Assembly: GCF_900489465.1 (NCBI RefSeq)
Contig: NZ_UEFQ01000024.1
Coordinates: 62,001 to 126,000, forward strand
Direction: 5' to 3'
Source: Aequorivita sp. CIP111184
GTDB lineage: Bacteria; Bacteroidota; Bacteroidia; Flavobacteriales; Flavobacteriaceae
Length of the DNA: 64,000 nt
Under the pieces are notes generated by a model. It did no database searches. It was not told the DNA's origin and was given only the letters and a program-made list of their open reading frames with translations. How positions within the stretch are numbered: the first letter of the stretch is position 1; each line of letters opens with the position of its first letter. A program made the translations under genes and the position numbers. This document shows, piece by piece, positions 1 through 8,300 of this stretch.

Positions 1-1060
1 AAACGCTCTTTATCATCGCTTTTTGGGAATTCTCAGTATGGCAAACCGTGTATTTCGCTCGCGGCTGTGAAGGTTTATTACTCATCCAGCACAGCATTAC
101 GTCAAATTCCTGTGAGGTTTCAGGTCTGTTATTGGTCCTTACAATCATATCGCCCCTACTTATATCAATATCGTCTTGTAAAGTAATAGAAATAGACATT
201 GGTACGTATGCCTCGTCCACCTCTCCATCAAAAGTGTCAATACTTTTTATTTTGGAAGTAAAACCGGATGGAAGCGCCACTACCTCATCTCCCTTTCTGA
301 AAACCCCGCTTGCCACCCTACCCGCATAACCTCTGTAATCTATAAAACCTTCTCTTTGCGGACGCAGAACGGTTTGTACTGGGAAACGTGCATCTATTTT
401 ATTAAGGTCGTTGCTAATATGTAGCGTTTCTAGCGTATATAATAAGGTCGCCCCCTTATACCAATCCATATTCTCAGATCTGTTTACCACATTGTCGCCA
501 TACAAAGCACTAATTGGAATATAGGTGATATCTTGAATTACAAGTTTGGATGACAATTCCTCGTAATGTGCAACTATATCGTTATAAACAGACTCATCAT
601 AATCAACCAGATCCATTTTATTGATACAGACAATTAAATGTGGTATTTGTAAAAGGGAGGCGATAAAAGAGTGCCTTTTGGTCTGTTCAATCACGCCGTG
701 TCTAGCATCCACAAGAATTATTGCAGCATTTGCCGTTGAGGCTCCTGTGATCATATTTCGAGTATATTGAATATGACCAGGTGTATCGGCTATAATAAAT
801 TTTCTCTTAGGGGTAGTAAAATATCTGTATGCAACATCTATAGTAATGCCCTGCTCCCGCTCTTCCTTTAGACCGTCAGTAAACATGGCCAAATCAATAT
901 TGTCATGTCCCTTTTTCTTGCTAGTTTTTTCCACAGCCTCCAATTGGTCTTCAAAAATTGATTTTGAATCATACAGCAGCCTACCTATTAAAGTGCTTTT
1001 CCCATCATCAACACTTCCTGCAGTTGTGAATCTTAGTAGTTGGTTGTTATCTATTTTCAT
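1..1060 (-). CDS. cysN: Sulfate adenylyltransferase large subunit CysN (partial)
   Basis: This is the GTPase subunit of ATP sulfurylase, which with CysD makes adenosine 5'-phosphosulfate from ATP and sulfate. About 353 N-terminal residues are present and the reading frame leaves the left edge of the window. Reading the minus strand from the ATG at 1060 gives the P-loop GSVDDGKST near residue 15, then the G3 motif DTPGH and the G4 motif NKMD, followed by EF-Tu-like beta-barrel sequence. It is the last visible gene of the cysQ-DUF2061-cysC-cysD-cysN operon. It is separated from cysD by about 560 bp holding a four-helix-bundle gene, whereas cysD and cysN are usually adjacent. Family assignment is secure. 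Whether a CysC domain is fused at the C-terminus cannot be seen, but a separate cysC lies in the operon. Confidence 0.95.
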   Translation of the reverse strand, partial: MKIDNNQLLRFTTAGSVDDGKSTLIGRLLYDSKSIFEDQLEAVEKTSKKKGHDNIDLAMFTDGLKEEREQGITIDVAYRYFTTPKRKFIIADTPGHIQYTRNMITGASTANAAIILVDARHGVIEQTKRHSFIASLLQIPHLIVCINKMDLVDYDESVYNDIVAHYEELSSKLVIQDITYIPISALYGDNVVNRSENMDWYKGATLLYTLETLHISNDLNKIDARFPVQTVLRPQREGFIDYRGYAGRVASGVFRKGDEVVALPSGFTSKIKSIDTFDGEVDEAYVPMSISITLQDDIDISRGDMIVRTNNRPETSQEFDVMLCWMSNKPSQPRAKYTVCHTENSQKAMIKSV

Positions 1061-1100
1061 TTTAATGCTTTATGCCGTAAGCTATAGGCTTTAGGCTATT

Positions 1101-1454
1101 TTACTTTTTTAACTTTTTACTTAAATTATAAAGTTTTCTCTTAATGTCATTTATCGCCTTTGAAAATTTTTCTTCAGATTCAGTAGAAATAATGGACAAG
1201 TCTTTAGCCAGAATAAAAAAATACTCTAGTTCATGAGCTGATCCTAATGCTATCTGTACAAACCTATTGAAATCCTTGTCTGAATCTCTTCCGCACCCTT
1301 CACAAAAATTAGAAGGAATAGAATATGCAGCTCTTTGCATTTGACTTGTTAGTTGAAACTTTTCAGAATTAGGAAATTCAGAAGTAATTTTATAAACTTC
1401 CAAAACAAGTTCGTGACTTAATTTCCAAACATCGTATTTTCTAAAATCTCTCAT
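1101..1454 (-). CDS. Four-helix bundle protein (23S rRNA intervening-sequence family)
   Basis: A 117-residue protein of the S23/IVP four-helix-bundle family. The N-terminus has the usual 'xFxxxxVWKLSHELV' pattern, followed by a QMQRAAYSIPSN-type helix, an EGCGR turn and an ELEYF helix. The family occurs inside 23S rRNA intervening sequences and as stand-alone intergenic genes in Bacteroidota; its biochemical role is not established. Here it sits between cysD and cysN in the same orientation. Degenerate AGCCTAAAGC-type repeats lie on both sides (1064-1098, 1459-1493 and 1590-1624), so it looks like a small inserted unit rather than a native operon member. No role in sulfate activation is implied. 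Confidence 0.85.
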   Translation of the reverse strand: MRDFRKYDVWKLSHELVLEVYKITSEFPNSEKFQLTSQMQRAAYSIPSNFCEGCGRDSDKDFNRFVQIALGSAHELEYFFILAKDLSIISTESEEKFSKAINDIKRKLYNLSKKLKK

Positions 1455-1621
1455 ATTTTAGTGCTTTAAGCTTTAGGCTTTATGCTTTGAGTCCTGTGCT
1501 TGTTATCTTTTATATTAAGTTTACGTCTTTGCACCCTAACTTTATTTTATTTACTCCTTTTGAACATTCTTAATTTTCACTTTATTAAATCGCATATAGC
1601 TTATGGCCTACAGCTTACAGC
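1455..1621. repeat. Degenerate GCTTTAGGCTTTA-type intergenic repeats
   Basis: The spacer between cysD and the four-helix-bundle gene holds no ORF. It has two clusters of short degenerate repeats, about 1459-1493 (GCTTTAAGCTTTAGGCTTTA) and about 1590-1624 (GCTTATGGCCTACAGCTTA). A third related cluster lies at 1064-1098 on the other side of the gene (TATGCCGTAAGCTATAGGCT). The units contain small palindromes such as AAGCTT and TAAGCTTA. They look like flavobacterial intergenic repeats that bracket the inserted gene; no target duplication could be defined by eye. Confidence 0.55.
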
Positions 1622-2527
1622 CTAAAAATACCCCTGCCTCTTCCTATCTTCCATCGCCGTTTCAGAACGCTTATCATCTGAACGATTCCCGCGTTCCGTC
1701 ATTCGCATTGTTGCAACTTCTTCTACAATTTTCTCCAACGTATCCGCATCACTTTCTATTCCGCCTGTAATGGTAATGTCCCCCAAAGTTCTAAAACGAA
1801 TTTTTTTAGAAACTACCGCTTCCCCATCTTCCAATTTCAAAAATTTAGAATTTGGAATCCAAGAATCACTTCGCCATACCACTTCTCTATCGTGTGCTAA
1901 ATAAAGAGATGGAATTGCTATGTTTTCACGTTTTATATAGTTCCAAACGTCCATTTCCGTCCAATTGCTTATAGGAAACGCACGGAAATGTTCTCCTTCA
2001 AAGTGCTTTCCATTTAAAAGATTCCAAAGTTCCGGCCGTTGGTTTTTAGGGTCCCACTGTCCAAAATCGTCTCTATGCGAAAAAAAGCGTTCCTTGGCAC
2101 GAGCTTTTTCCTCATCCCGCCTTCCACCGCCTATGGCACAGTCAATTTTATTGGTTTCAATAGCATCTAAAAGCGTTGTTATTTGAAGCGCATTACGGGT
2201 AGCGTTTTTTCCTTTTTCCTCTGCTACCCTACCTGTGTCAATAGACTCCTGTACAGAGCCCACTATAAGTTGTGCGCCAAGTTCCTCAATAAGACGATCG
2301 CGAAATTCTATGGTTTCTGGAAAATTATGGCCTGTATCTACATGCATTAAAGCAAAAGGAATTTTTGCGGGATAAAATGCCTTTTTAGCTAAATGTGTAA
2401 TCAATATAGAATCTTTCCCTCCAGAAAATAATATCACCGGATTCTGAAACTGCGCCCAAACTTCCCGAAGGATATAGATGGCTTCCGATTCCAATTCATC
2501 TAAATAATTTAAATAATACTTACTCAT
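1622..2527 (-). CDS. cysD: Sulfate adenylyltransferase small subunit CysD
   Basis: This is the catalytic subunit of ATP sulfurylase and forms APS from sulfate and ATP together with CysN. The protein is 301 residues, matching the usual length of about 300. It has the PAPS-reductase/N-type pyrophosphatase fold with the loop FSGGKDS near residue 35, then HVDTGHNFPET, and ends with the RxxDDRxSETxMEDRKRQGYF-type tail typical of CysD. I chose the ATG at 2527 (MSKYYLNYLDEL), which matches family N-termini, over a start 21 nt upstream that adds a lysine-rich stub. It lies 57 nt downstream of cysC in the same operon. No APS or PAPS reductase gene is visible nearby, so the operon may supply sulfotransferases rather than cysteine synthesis; that last point is inference. 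Confidence 0.96.
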   Translation of the reverse strand: MSKYYLNYLDELESEAIYILREVWAQFQNPVILFSGGKDSILITHLAKKAFYPAKIPFALMHVDTGHNFPETIEFRDRLIEELGAQLIVGSVQESIDTGRVAEEKGKNATRNALQITTLLDAIETNKIDCAIGGGRRDEEKARAKERFFSHRDDFGQWDPKNQRPELWNLLNGKHFEGEHFRAFPISNWTEMDVWNYIKRENIAIPSLYLAHDREVVWRSDSWIPNSKFLKLEDGEAVVSKKIRFRTLGDITITGGIESDADTLEKIVEEVATMRMTERGNRSDDKRSETAMEDRKRQGYF

Positions 2528-2584
2528 AATATTTTTTTTAAATCGCAAGGTTAAGCCGATTGTTTATACGTTGCTTCAGGATCG

Positions 2585-3211
2585 TTATTTTGAGGAAAGT
2601 GAAGCAACCTTATATAGTTTACTCTTTATTCTTTTCTCAATTTCGGTCAAAATCAAAGCAACACTGTCCTCCACCGAAACAACAGTCGTATCAATTTCAA
2701 CATCTGGTGCCATTGGCGCTTCGTATGGTGCGTTGACACCTGTAAAGTTTTCAATTTCTCCCGCTCGAGCTTTGGCGTATAATCCTTTTACGTCCCGACG
2801 TTCACATTCTTCTATAGGGGTATTCACAAAAACTTCCACAAAATTTCCATAGCCTACAATCCGTTTCACATTTTCACGATCTTCGCGATAAGGTGATATA
2901 AAAGACGCTATTACAACTAACCCGGCGTCTATCATCAAGTGGGCTACTTCAGCTATACGACGGATATTTTCAGTTCTGTCTTCTGGAGAAAAGGTGAGGT
3001 TGTTATTTAATCCTTTACGTACATTATCGCCATCCAATAAGTATGTATGAACATCTTTTTGGAATAATTTCTTTTCAAGAGCGTTTGCTATTGTAGATTT
3101 CCCTGAACCGGAAAGTCCCGTAAACCAAATCAAGATAGGTGTATGGCCCATTAATTTATTCCGTCCTTCTTTTGTAATGCTGAAATTATGTGGAATTACA
3201 TTTTCTTCCAT
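2585..3211 (-). CDS. cysC: Adenylyl-sulfate kinase CysC
   Basis: Phosphorylates APS at the 3' position to give PAPS. A single P-loop kinase domain is present: Walker [10 protein letters not shown] about 35 residues in, then LLDGDNVRKGLN, the FISPYREDRE motif and the GLYAKARAGEI region characteristic of APS kinases. I start at the ATG at 3211 (MEENVIPHNF), giving 208 residues, because many Bacteroidota CysC proteins begin with a similar ENxIPHxF segment. An in-frame ATG at 3241 would add 10 residues and overlap the DUF2061 gene by 23 bp. It lies between the DUF2061 gene and cysD. Presence of CysC together with CysQ indicates that PAPS is made and its by-product PAP is recycled. Confidence 0.95.
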   Translation of the reverse strand: MEENVIPHNFSITKEGRNKLMGHTPILIWFTGLSGSGKSTIANALEKKLFQKDVHTYLLDGDNVRKGLNNNLTFSPEDRTENIRRIAEVAHLMIDAGLVVIASFISPYREDRENVKRIVGYGNFVEVFVNTPIEECERRDVKGLYAKARAGEIENFTGVNAPYEAPMAPDVEIDTTVVSVEDSVALILTEIEKRIKSKLYKVASLSSK

Positions 3212-3218
3212 AAAAGTT

Positions 3219-3641
3219 TTATTTTCTGTTTGGCAATCCATAATTGGTGCGATACCAAGCGCGTTCGTGAAGATAATATAAAATCATTTTTGTTAAAAGT
3301 TCCGAGAGACCAATCTTAAGTCCGGTCAATGGATTTCCTGTAATTAACCAAGAAAGTAACATAGTATCTAATGTTCCAACCCCACGCCAAGTAAAAGTTT
3401 TAGCTATATGGCGTTTTCTACTTTCTTGAATAATCCCTTTTTCTGAAAGGTTGATTTTAAACCACACCCTTTCGTGAAAATAGTATAAAACCATTTTTGT
3501 AATAATTTCTACGAAACCAATCTTAAGTCCCGTCAAAGGGTTGCCCGTAATATACCAAGACACTAAAATAGTATCAATAGTACCAACAATCCGCCAAGTT
3601 ATGGTTTTGGCAATATGTCTTTTTCGGGATTGGTCCTGCAT
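3219..3641 (-). CDS. Duplicated DUF2061 membrane protein
   Basis: A 140-residue protein made of two tandem copies of DUF2061. Each copy begins RKRHIAKT, continues with a TWR-VGT-DT segment and GNPLTGLKIG, and ends in a YYLHERAWY-type tail (roughly residues 6-65 and 73-132). DUF2061 is a small hydrophobic domain often found next to sulfate-activation genes. Its role is unknown, and a part in sulfate handling is only inferred from context. The gene overlaps the cysQ stop by one base (TAATG), so the two are translationally coupled, and it ends just before cysC. The copies are near-identical over several stretches, which points to a recent internal duplication. Confidence 0.85.
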   Translation of the reverse strand: MQDQSRKRHIAKTITWRIVGTIDTILVSWYITGNPLTGLKIGFVEIITKMVLYYFHERVWFKINLSEKGIIQESRKRHIAKTFTWRGVGTLDTMLLSWLITGNPLTGLKIGLSELLTKMILYYLHERAWYRTNYGLPNRK

Positions 3642-4429
3642 TAGGTTTTTACTACAAAATAGTTGTTCAATAAGTTTGGCTTGTTGTACTGCATAGAATT
3701 TTCAGTAGATTGATCTATTACCTCAACTCCAACAGCTCTGCAAATAGCATGACCTGCAGCAGTATCCCACTCCATTGTAGGAGCGTATCGCGGATAAATA
3801 TGTGCGAGTCCTTCAGCGACCAAACAAAATTTTAAAGAACTTCCTTTTGACACAATTTCAACCTTATTCTCTTTTTCAATTTTTGAAATAAAATTTTTAG
3901 TCTCCTCATTCAAATGGGAACGACTGCCTACAATTTTCACTTCGGAAGTGGCTTTACTCGGACTAATCTCTTTGGCATTTTCTAATATTTCTTCAATCGA
4001 AATTTCTTCCGAAGAAATAATCATTTTTTTTGAAGTGTTCCCATCCTCAGAAGTAAAATACAGCTCTTTTGAAACTGGAACGTAAATTACTCCCAGCATA
4101 GGCGTGCCATTTTTTACCAAAGCAATATTCACCGTAAATTCACCATTCCGCTTAATAAATTCCTTGGTGCCATCTAACGGATCTACAATCCAACATTGGC
4201 TCCAATCTTTCCTTTCCAAATAATCAAGTTGCCGGTTTTCTTCACTAATTATTGGAATATTAGTAGGTTTTAAATATGTATTTATTATTTCATTGGCGTT
4301 TTTATCAGCCTGCGTTAAAGGAGAATCATCACTCTTTGTTTCTACGCTGAAATCTGTTTCGTAAATTTTTAGTATTTCCTTTCCAGCATCCAAAGCAGCC
4401 TGAATGGCTACGTACAAGTTAGTTTTCAT
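3641..4429 (-). CDS. cysQ: 3'(2'),5'-bisphosphate nucleotidase CysQ
   Basis: Hydrolyses adenosine 3',5'-bisphosphate (PAP), the by-product of PAPS use, to AMP and phosphate. The 262-residue protein belongs to the inositol-monophosphatase superfamily. The metal-binding motif is WIVDPLDGTKEF about 80 residues in, an upstream EE pair sits in ISEEN, and the second motif is EWDTAAGHAI near the C-terminus. It is the first gene of the minus-strand sulfate-activation operon and overlaps the next gene by one base (TAATG). Upstream on the minus strand, about 45 nt from the start, is TAACTTTT, a 7/8 match to the Bacteroidota -7 box, so the operon promoter may lie there. Confidence 0.95.
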   Translation of the reverse strand: MKTNLYVAIQAALDAGKEILKIYETDFSVETKSDDSPLTQADKNANEIINTYLKPTNIPIISEENRQLDYLERKDWSQCWIVDPLDGTKEFIKRNGEFTVNIALVKNGTPMLGVIYVPVSKELYFTSEDGNTSKKMIISSEEISIEEILENAKEISPSKATSEVKIVGSRSHLNEETKNFISKIEKENKVEIVSKGSSLKFCLVAEGLAHIYPRYAPTMEWDTAAGHAICRAVGVEVIDQSTENSMQYNKPNLLNNYFVVKT

Positions 4430-4812
4430 TGGGCTTTTTTGTTTCGGGAGAAAAGTTACAACTTTTGAATAAGGGAGCTGTTGTTAAAAATTCATTTCTA
4501 TAAATTTTAATAGTAGAGATCAATATAGCTAAAACTTTAAATACTTTGGTGATTGTGTTCAGTATTCCAAATTCAATTAATTAGCCCCCATTTACGGATA
4601 CTCCATACCAAAGCCATAGCAAAACCATAGCAAAGTCATTAAAATGTAGGAAAATGGCTCTTTTTTCCTACAAAAAATAATATGGATTAATACTTGAGAT
4701 TTTTAACCATTAAAAAACCCTATTTCAAGTTAAAAAAAGACTAAACCCAGAGTATAAATTTACTACTCCCATCGCGTTGGTTATCTTTGTATAAACCTTA
4801 AAAACAATAACA
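4430..4812. other. Intergenic region between cysQ and dps
   Basis: This 383-bp AT-rich divergent spacer has no convincing ORF. It should hold the cysQ-operon promoter on the left and the dps promoter on the right. About 4604-4637 has short direct repeats of the form CCATAGCAAA / CCATAGCAAAG spaced by a few bases. They could be a binding site, but nothing more can be said. Confidence 0.5.
4782..4789 (+). promoter_or_regulatory. Putative -7 box of dps (TATCTTTG)
   Basis: TATCTTTG matches the Bacteroidota primary sigma -7 consensus TAnnTTTG exactly. It lies 23 nt upstream of the dps ATG, and transcription would start near 4795. No good TTTG -33 box is seen at the expected spacing, which would fit an activator-dependent or stress-induced promoter (inference). 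Confidence 0.6.
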
Positions 4813-5304
4813 ATGAGCTATTTAAACCTTGATAAAAAGAAAACAACAACCACAGCTAAAGAACTTAACATCTTGTTGGCGGATTATAATTTATACTATC
4901 AAAAACTTCGAAATTTCCATTGGAATGTTGTTGGTGATAATTTCTTCGATCTTCATATTAAATTTGAAGAAATGTATGAAGACGCAAAATTAAAAGTAGA
5001 TGAAATTGCTGAGCGAATTTTAACGTTGCGCTTTCAGCCTACGAGTAATTTTACAGATTATCTAAAAATAAGTAATTTAAAAGAGTCTTCATCTGAAACA
5101 AAAGATTTGCAGATGGTAAAAATTCTTTTGGAAGATCACGGCAAAATTTTGCAGCAAATGCGAAAAGTAATCGAAAAAGCCGATGCTGCAGGTGATGAAG
5201 GAACCATAGATATGATTGGCGGTTTTATTGGCCATATTGAAAAAATAAGCTGGATGCTGGATGCTTGGACGATGAAAACAGGTGATAACCACCCAGAAGC
5301 TTAA
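4813..5304 (+). CDS. dps: Dps-family DNA starvation/ferroxidase protein
   Basis: A mini-ferritin of 163 residues that oxidises and stores iron, protecting DNA from peroxide. The ferritin-like four-helix bundle shows the Dps ferroxidase signature: NFHWNV near residue 35, then FFDLHIKFEEMYEDAKLKVDEIAER, which supplies the second His plus Asp and Glu ligands across the dimer interface. The C-terminus (HIEKISWMLDAW) is the conserved last helix. It is monocistronic: its own -7 box is at 4782-4789 and a strong terminator follows at 5331-5366. Peroxide or stationary-phase control is likely from family knowledge but no operator is recognised. Confidence 0.93.
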   Translation: MSYLNLDKKKTTTTAKELNILLADYNLYYQKLRNFHWNVVGDNFFDLHIKFEEMYEDAKLKVDEIAERILTLRFQPTSNFTDYLKISNLKESSSETKDLQMVKILLEDHGKILQQMRKVIEKADAAGDEGTIDMIGGFIGHIEKISWMLDAWTMKTGDNHPEA

Positions 5305-5330
5305 GTTTTCTTTATAAGCTTTATAAATTA

Positions 5331-5366
5331 AAAACTGGTAAAGGTTTTAACTTTTACCAGTTTTTT
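5331..5366. terminator. Bidirectional intrinsic terminator
   Basis: A 12-bp perfect stem AAAACTGGTAAA / TTTACCAGTTTT (5331-5342 with 5353-5364), followed by T residues on the plus strand and preceded by A residues. It can therefore serve both dps (plus) and the phosphoesterase gene ending at 5400 (minus). Confidence 0.85.
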
Positions 5367-5399
5367 AATTTTTTCTACTTTTTTAAAATCGATTTTTTT

Positions 5400-8300
5400 C
5401 TAAAAATCAAATCCCAATCCAAAAGTAACCCTTGCTCCCTCTTTGGAATCAAAGATGCTGAAGTTGGCGTTCAATCCTCCTGACCCATTAATCCAAAAAC
5501 CCCCACCGTAGGAATTATGCCATTTTTTGGAACTTTCCTCAGGTAACCAAACTCTTCCCAAATCTGTTCCTCCAAAAATTCCCGTTTGTAGTGGAATTAA
5601 CCCAATCTTAAATTTAGGGAAGCTGTACCGAAGATCCGCACTACCCACTAAAAATGACTTTCCTGTAAAACGTTGTTCCCTGTATCCTCTCAACCCGTTG
5701 TCGCCACCCAAATTTGCTGCTTGGTAAAATTGATACCTGTCCCCAATATTAAGTTGATAATTCACAGTCGTTTTTAAAACTAAAGTCCTATTTTTTACCA
5801 AAGTATTGTAAAAACCAATTCGTGATTTTACAAACCCAAATACATCATCGGTATCTTTAATATTGTCTGTCACGCCTACATTTAAATCAAACAACATACC
5901 CAGCGTTGGGTTAAGAATATCGTCATAACTTCTGTAATTGTAAATACCTTCCAAAGTTCCAAAAAAACTGGTTTCTCCTTTGTCTTCTACATTTACATTC
6001 GATATAAAATTCTGGGGTGAGTTATTCACTTCATACCCATCAAAAGTGGTCTGCAGTTTGAAAAAACTACCAAAATTACTGTTGCGAAGCAAACCAATAT
6101 TTGCCGAAATGTGCTGTACTTCTACTCTATTGAATTCATACCCTTCACTGTCCTGGAAATTCTGTGTTTCGTTTCCAAAGCCGAAAAAATTAATTTTAAA
6201 ATTTGGGCTTGTCAGTTTTGCTCCAAAACTGAGGTTGAGGTTATCCTGAATATTAGCAAATTCACCAGAATAAGAAAACTCAAAGCTGTTTATGTCTGTA
6301 AAATACGCTGCATTAATTACATGTTTCTGTGAAAACGGATTTCGCTGAAAGTTATCAACCCGATAGACGAATTGTAAAGCCGCTCTAAAACCATCATCGG
6401 GATTGTAACCAATTGCTGAAACCAATCCCTGCGAGCGTTCAATCTGCTTCCTGTAATCGTACGTGTTTAAATTATAAACATCTGTAAAACGGAGTGTCCC
6501 GCCTTCCTTTTTCTCTACAGTATTTGGTTTGCTTTCATAATCGTAAACCTTTACTCTTCTTCCTTCCTCTAAATTAAAAACATCTTCATCTTGCCCCCCA
6601 ATAATACGAATGTAAACCAAGTTGTTTTCATTTCCAGTGACAGTAAATTTATCTTTTCCGCCGAGACCATAAATCCAGAGCTCTTTGGTGTCTTTATTTG
6701 AATAAGTTCGGTCAATTAAGGTATCAGACTTAATTCCCTTTATGGTGGTAAAGCTTTTTACATTTGTTTTCCCGCCGGGTAAACGTGTAATTTCAAAAAT
6801 ATCATCATAATCAGTTCCAATAATGGTTTGTAGCGTAGAAAGATAACTATAATAGCTATCAGCAATATCCACTAGGTTCTTTTTACGTTCTTTCAGTTTT
6901 TGTTTAATTTCTTCAAGCGATTCGTCCTGCACTTCCTGAGGAAGTTTACTAAACGCCTTTTCAATTACACTGTCTGTTATGCTGTCCTGAAGTACTCTGG
7001 CAAGATATTTCCATTGGCCGCGACCTGAGTTTTCAAGTAATGCCCTGTCTAAAATAACACCTTCCTTATTGAACCATCCTAAATCTTTCAGATTTTTTCC
7101 ATAGACGTGTGTCTGTTTAGAACCATTGAACAAAGAACGTGTAAAATCGAATATATTTCCATCAAAACTTGAAAAGGCATTATCGCGGTTTTTCGGGATG
7201 GGTACATATACATTTTTTTTGTAGCTGTTGTAATATTCTGCCCATTGCCAATGATCTGGCTCGCGGTCCCAATCGCCAATAAGCATGTCAAAAAGTCTGG
7301 ATTTTATATAGTTTTCCTCATCCACAAGAACATCGCCCGTTTTGCGAAGCTTTATTAAAATATCATCCGTGGTTTCCACATCGTCGGGATATTTAAAAAG
7401 TCCTTCTCCTTCACTACTTTCAGATGGTTCTATGGAGATAAGATACAGATCATCCCCAAAATTTTTATTATAATTACCCAAACGTTTCTGCTTGGGCACA
7501 TAAAACAATTGTGGAGTTGTATAAAAAATATTTATAGCCTGAGCCAAATCTGGTATTGCCATAACTGCATACGGATGTGAAGCTGTATAAAAACTAGCAT
7601 TCTGTCCTTTAAGAGAAGGCACGTCTATTTTTTCAACTTCGGATGGCTTCGTATTGTTGTCTTCAAAAACTATTTTTTTAGAAATCTGAAGTGCATTTTT
7701 TTCCATGGCTCTCATCCTGTATCGATTGCCTTTTTCGTCTGCCAACAACAACGAATTATAATCCCCTTCATTACCTTCAAGAATTACGTGCAGCCCACCA
7801 AAAAGTGTATCTAAAGATGCTACTTTGGCACTGACTGGTTGCGAATAGGCATTCTTGTATTTTGCGCCCCACACTGTTTTGAAAAAAAGTGGTTCACTAA
7901 TACTGTCCTGCTTATAAATTGGAACTGTATATTCCTGTGGAAATATTTCGGGATAATTTGAAACATCTAAATTTTTAGGAGCAGAAATAACTTCTTTCTG
8001 AAAAAGGAGTTCAGGCTTATTATTATCACCCTTTACAAAATAGCGAACCCAAGAAGAGCCATCTTCAAACACATCCAAAACCGCAAATCCTTGCTTTCCT
8101 GTACTGAAAAAACCATCTTCTCCCGTGGCAGCATAAGACTCTTTAGACCCAGCTCCCGAAACAATCTGGTGAAACCCTTCTTTCTCTATATATTGAAGGT
8201 TATGGTCATGGCCCGATACAAAAACAAGACGCTTGTTATTTTTGGCAAGTTGCTGCAATCGGCTCATAAAATTATTATAGAGCTCGTTATATCTATCTTG

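Noticed and set aside
846-1094. 82-codon plus-strand ORF opposite the start of cysN
   Set aside because: Antisense to the well-conserved GTPase motifs of cysN.
4604-4637. CRISPR-like repeat (CCATAGCAAA units)
   Set aside because: Only two to three short imperfect units without regular spacers or cas genes.
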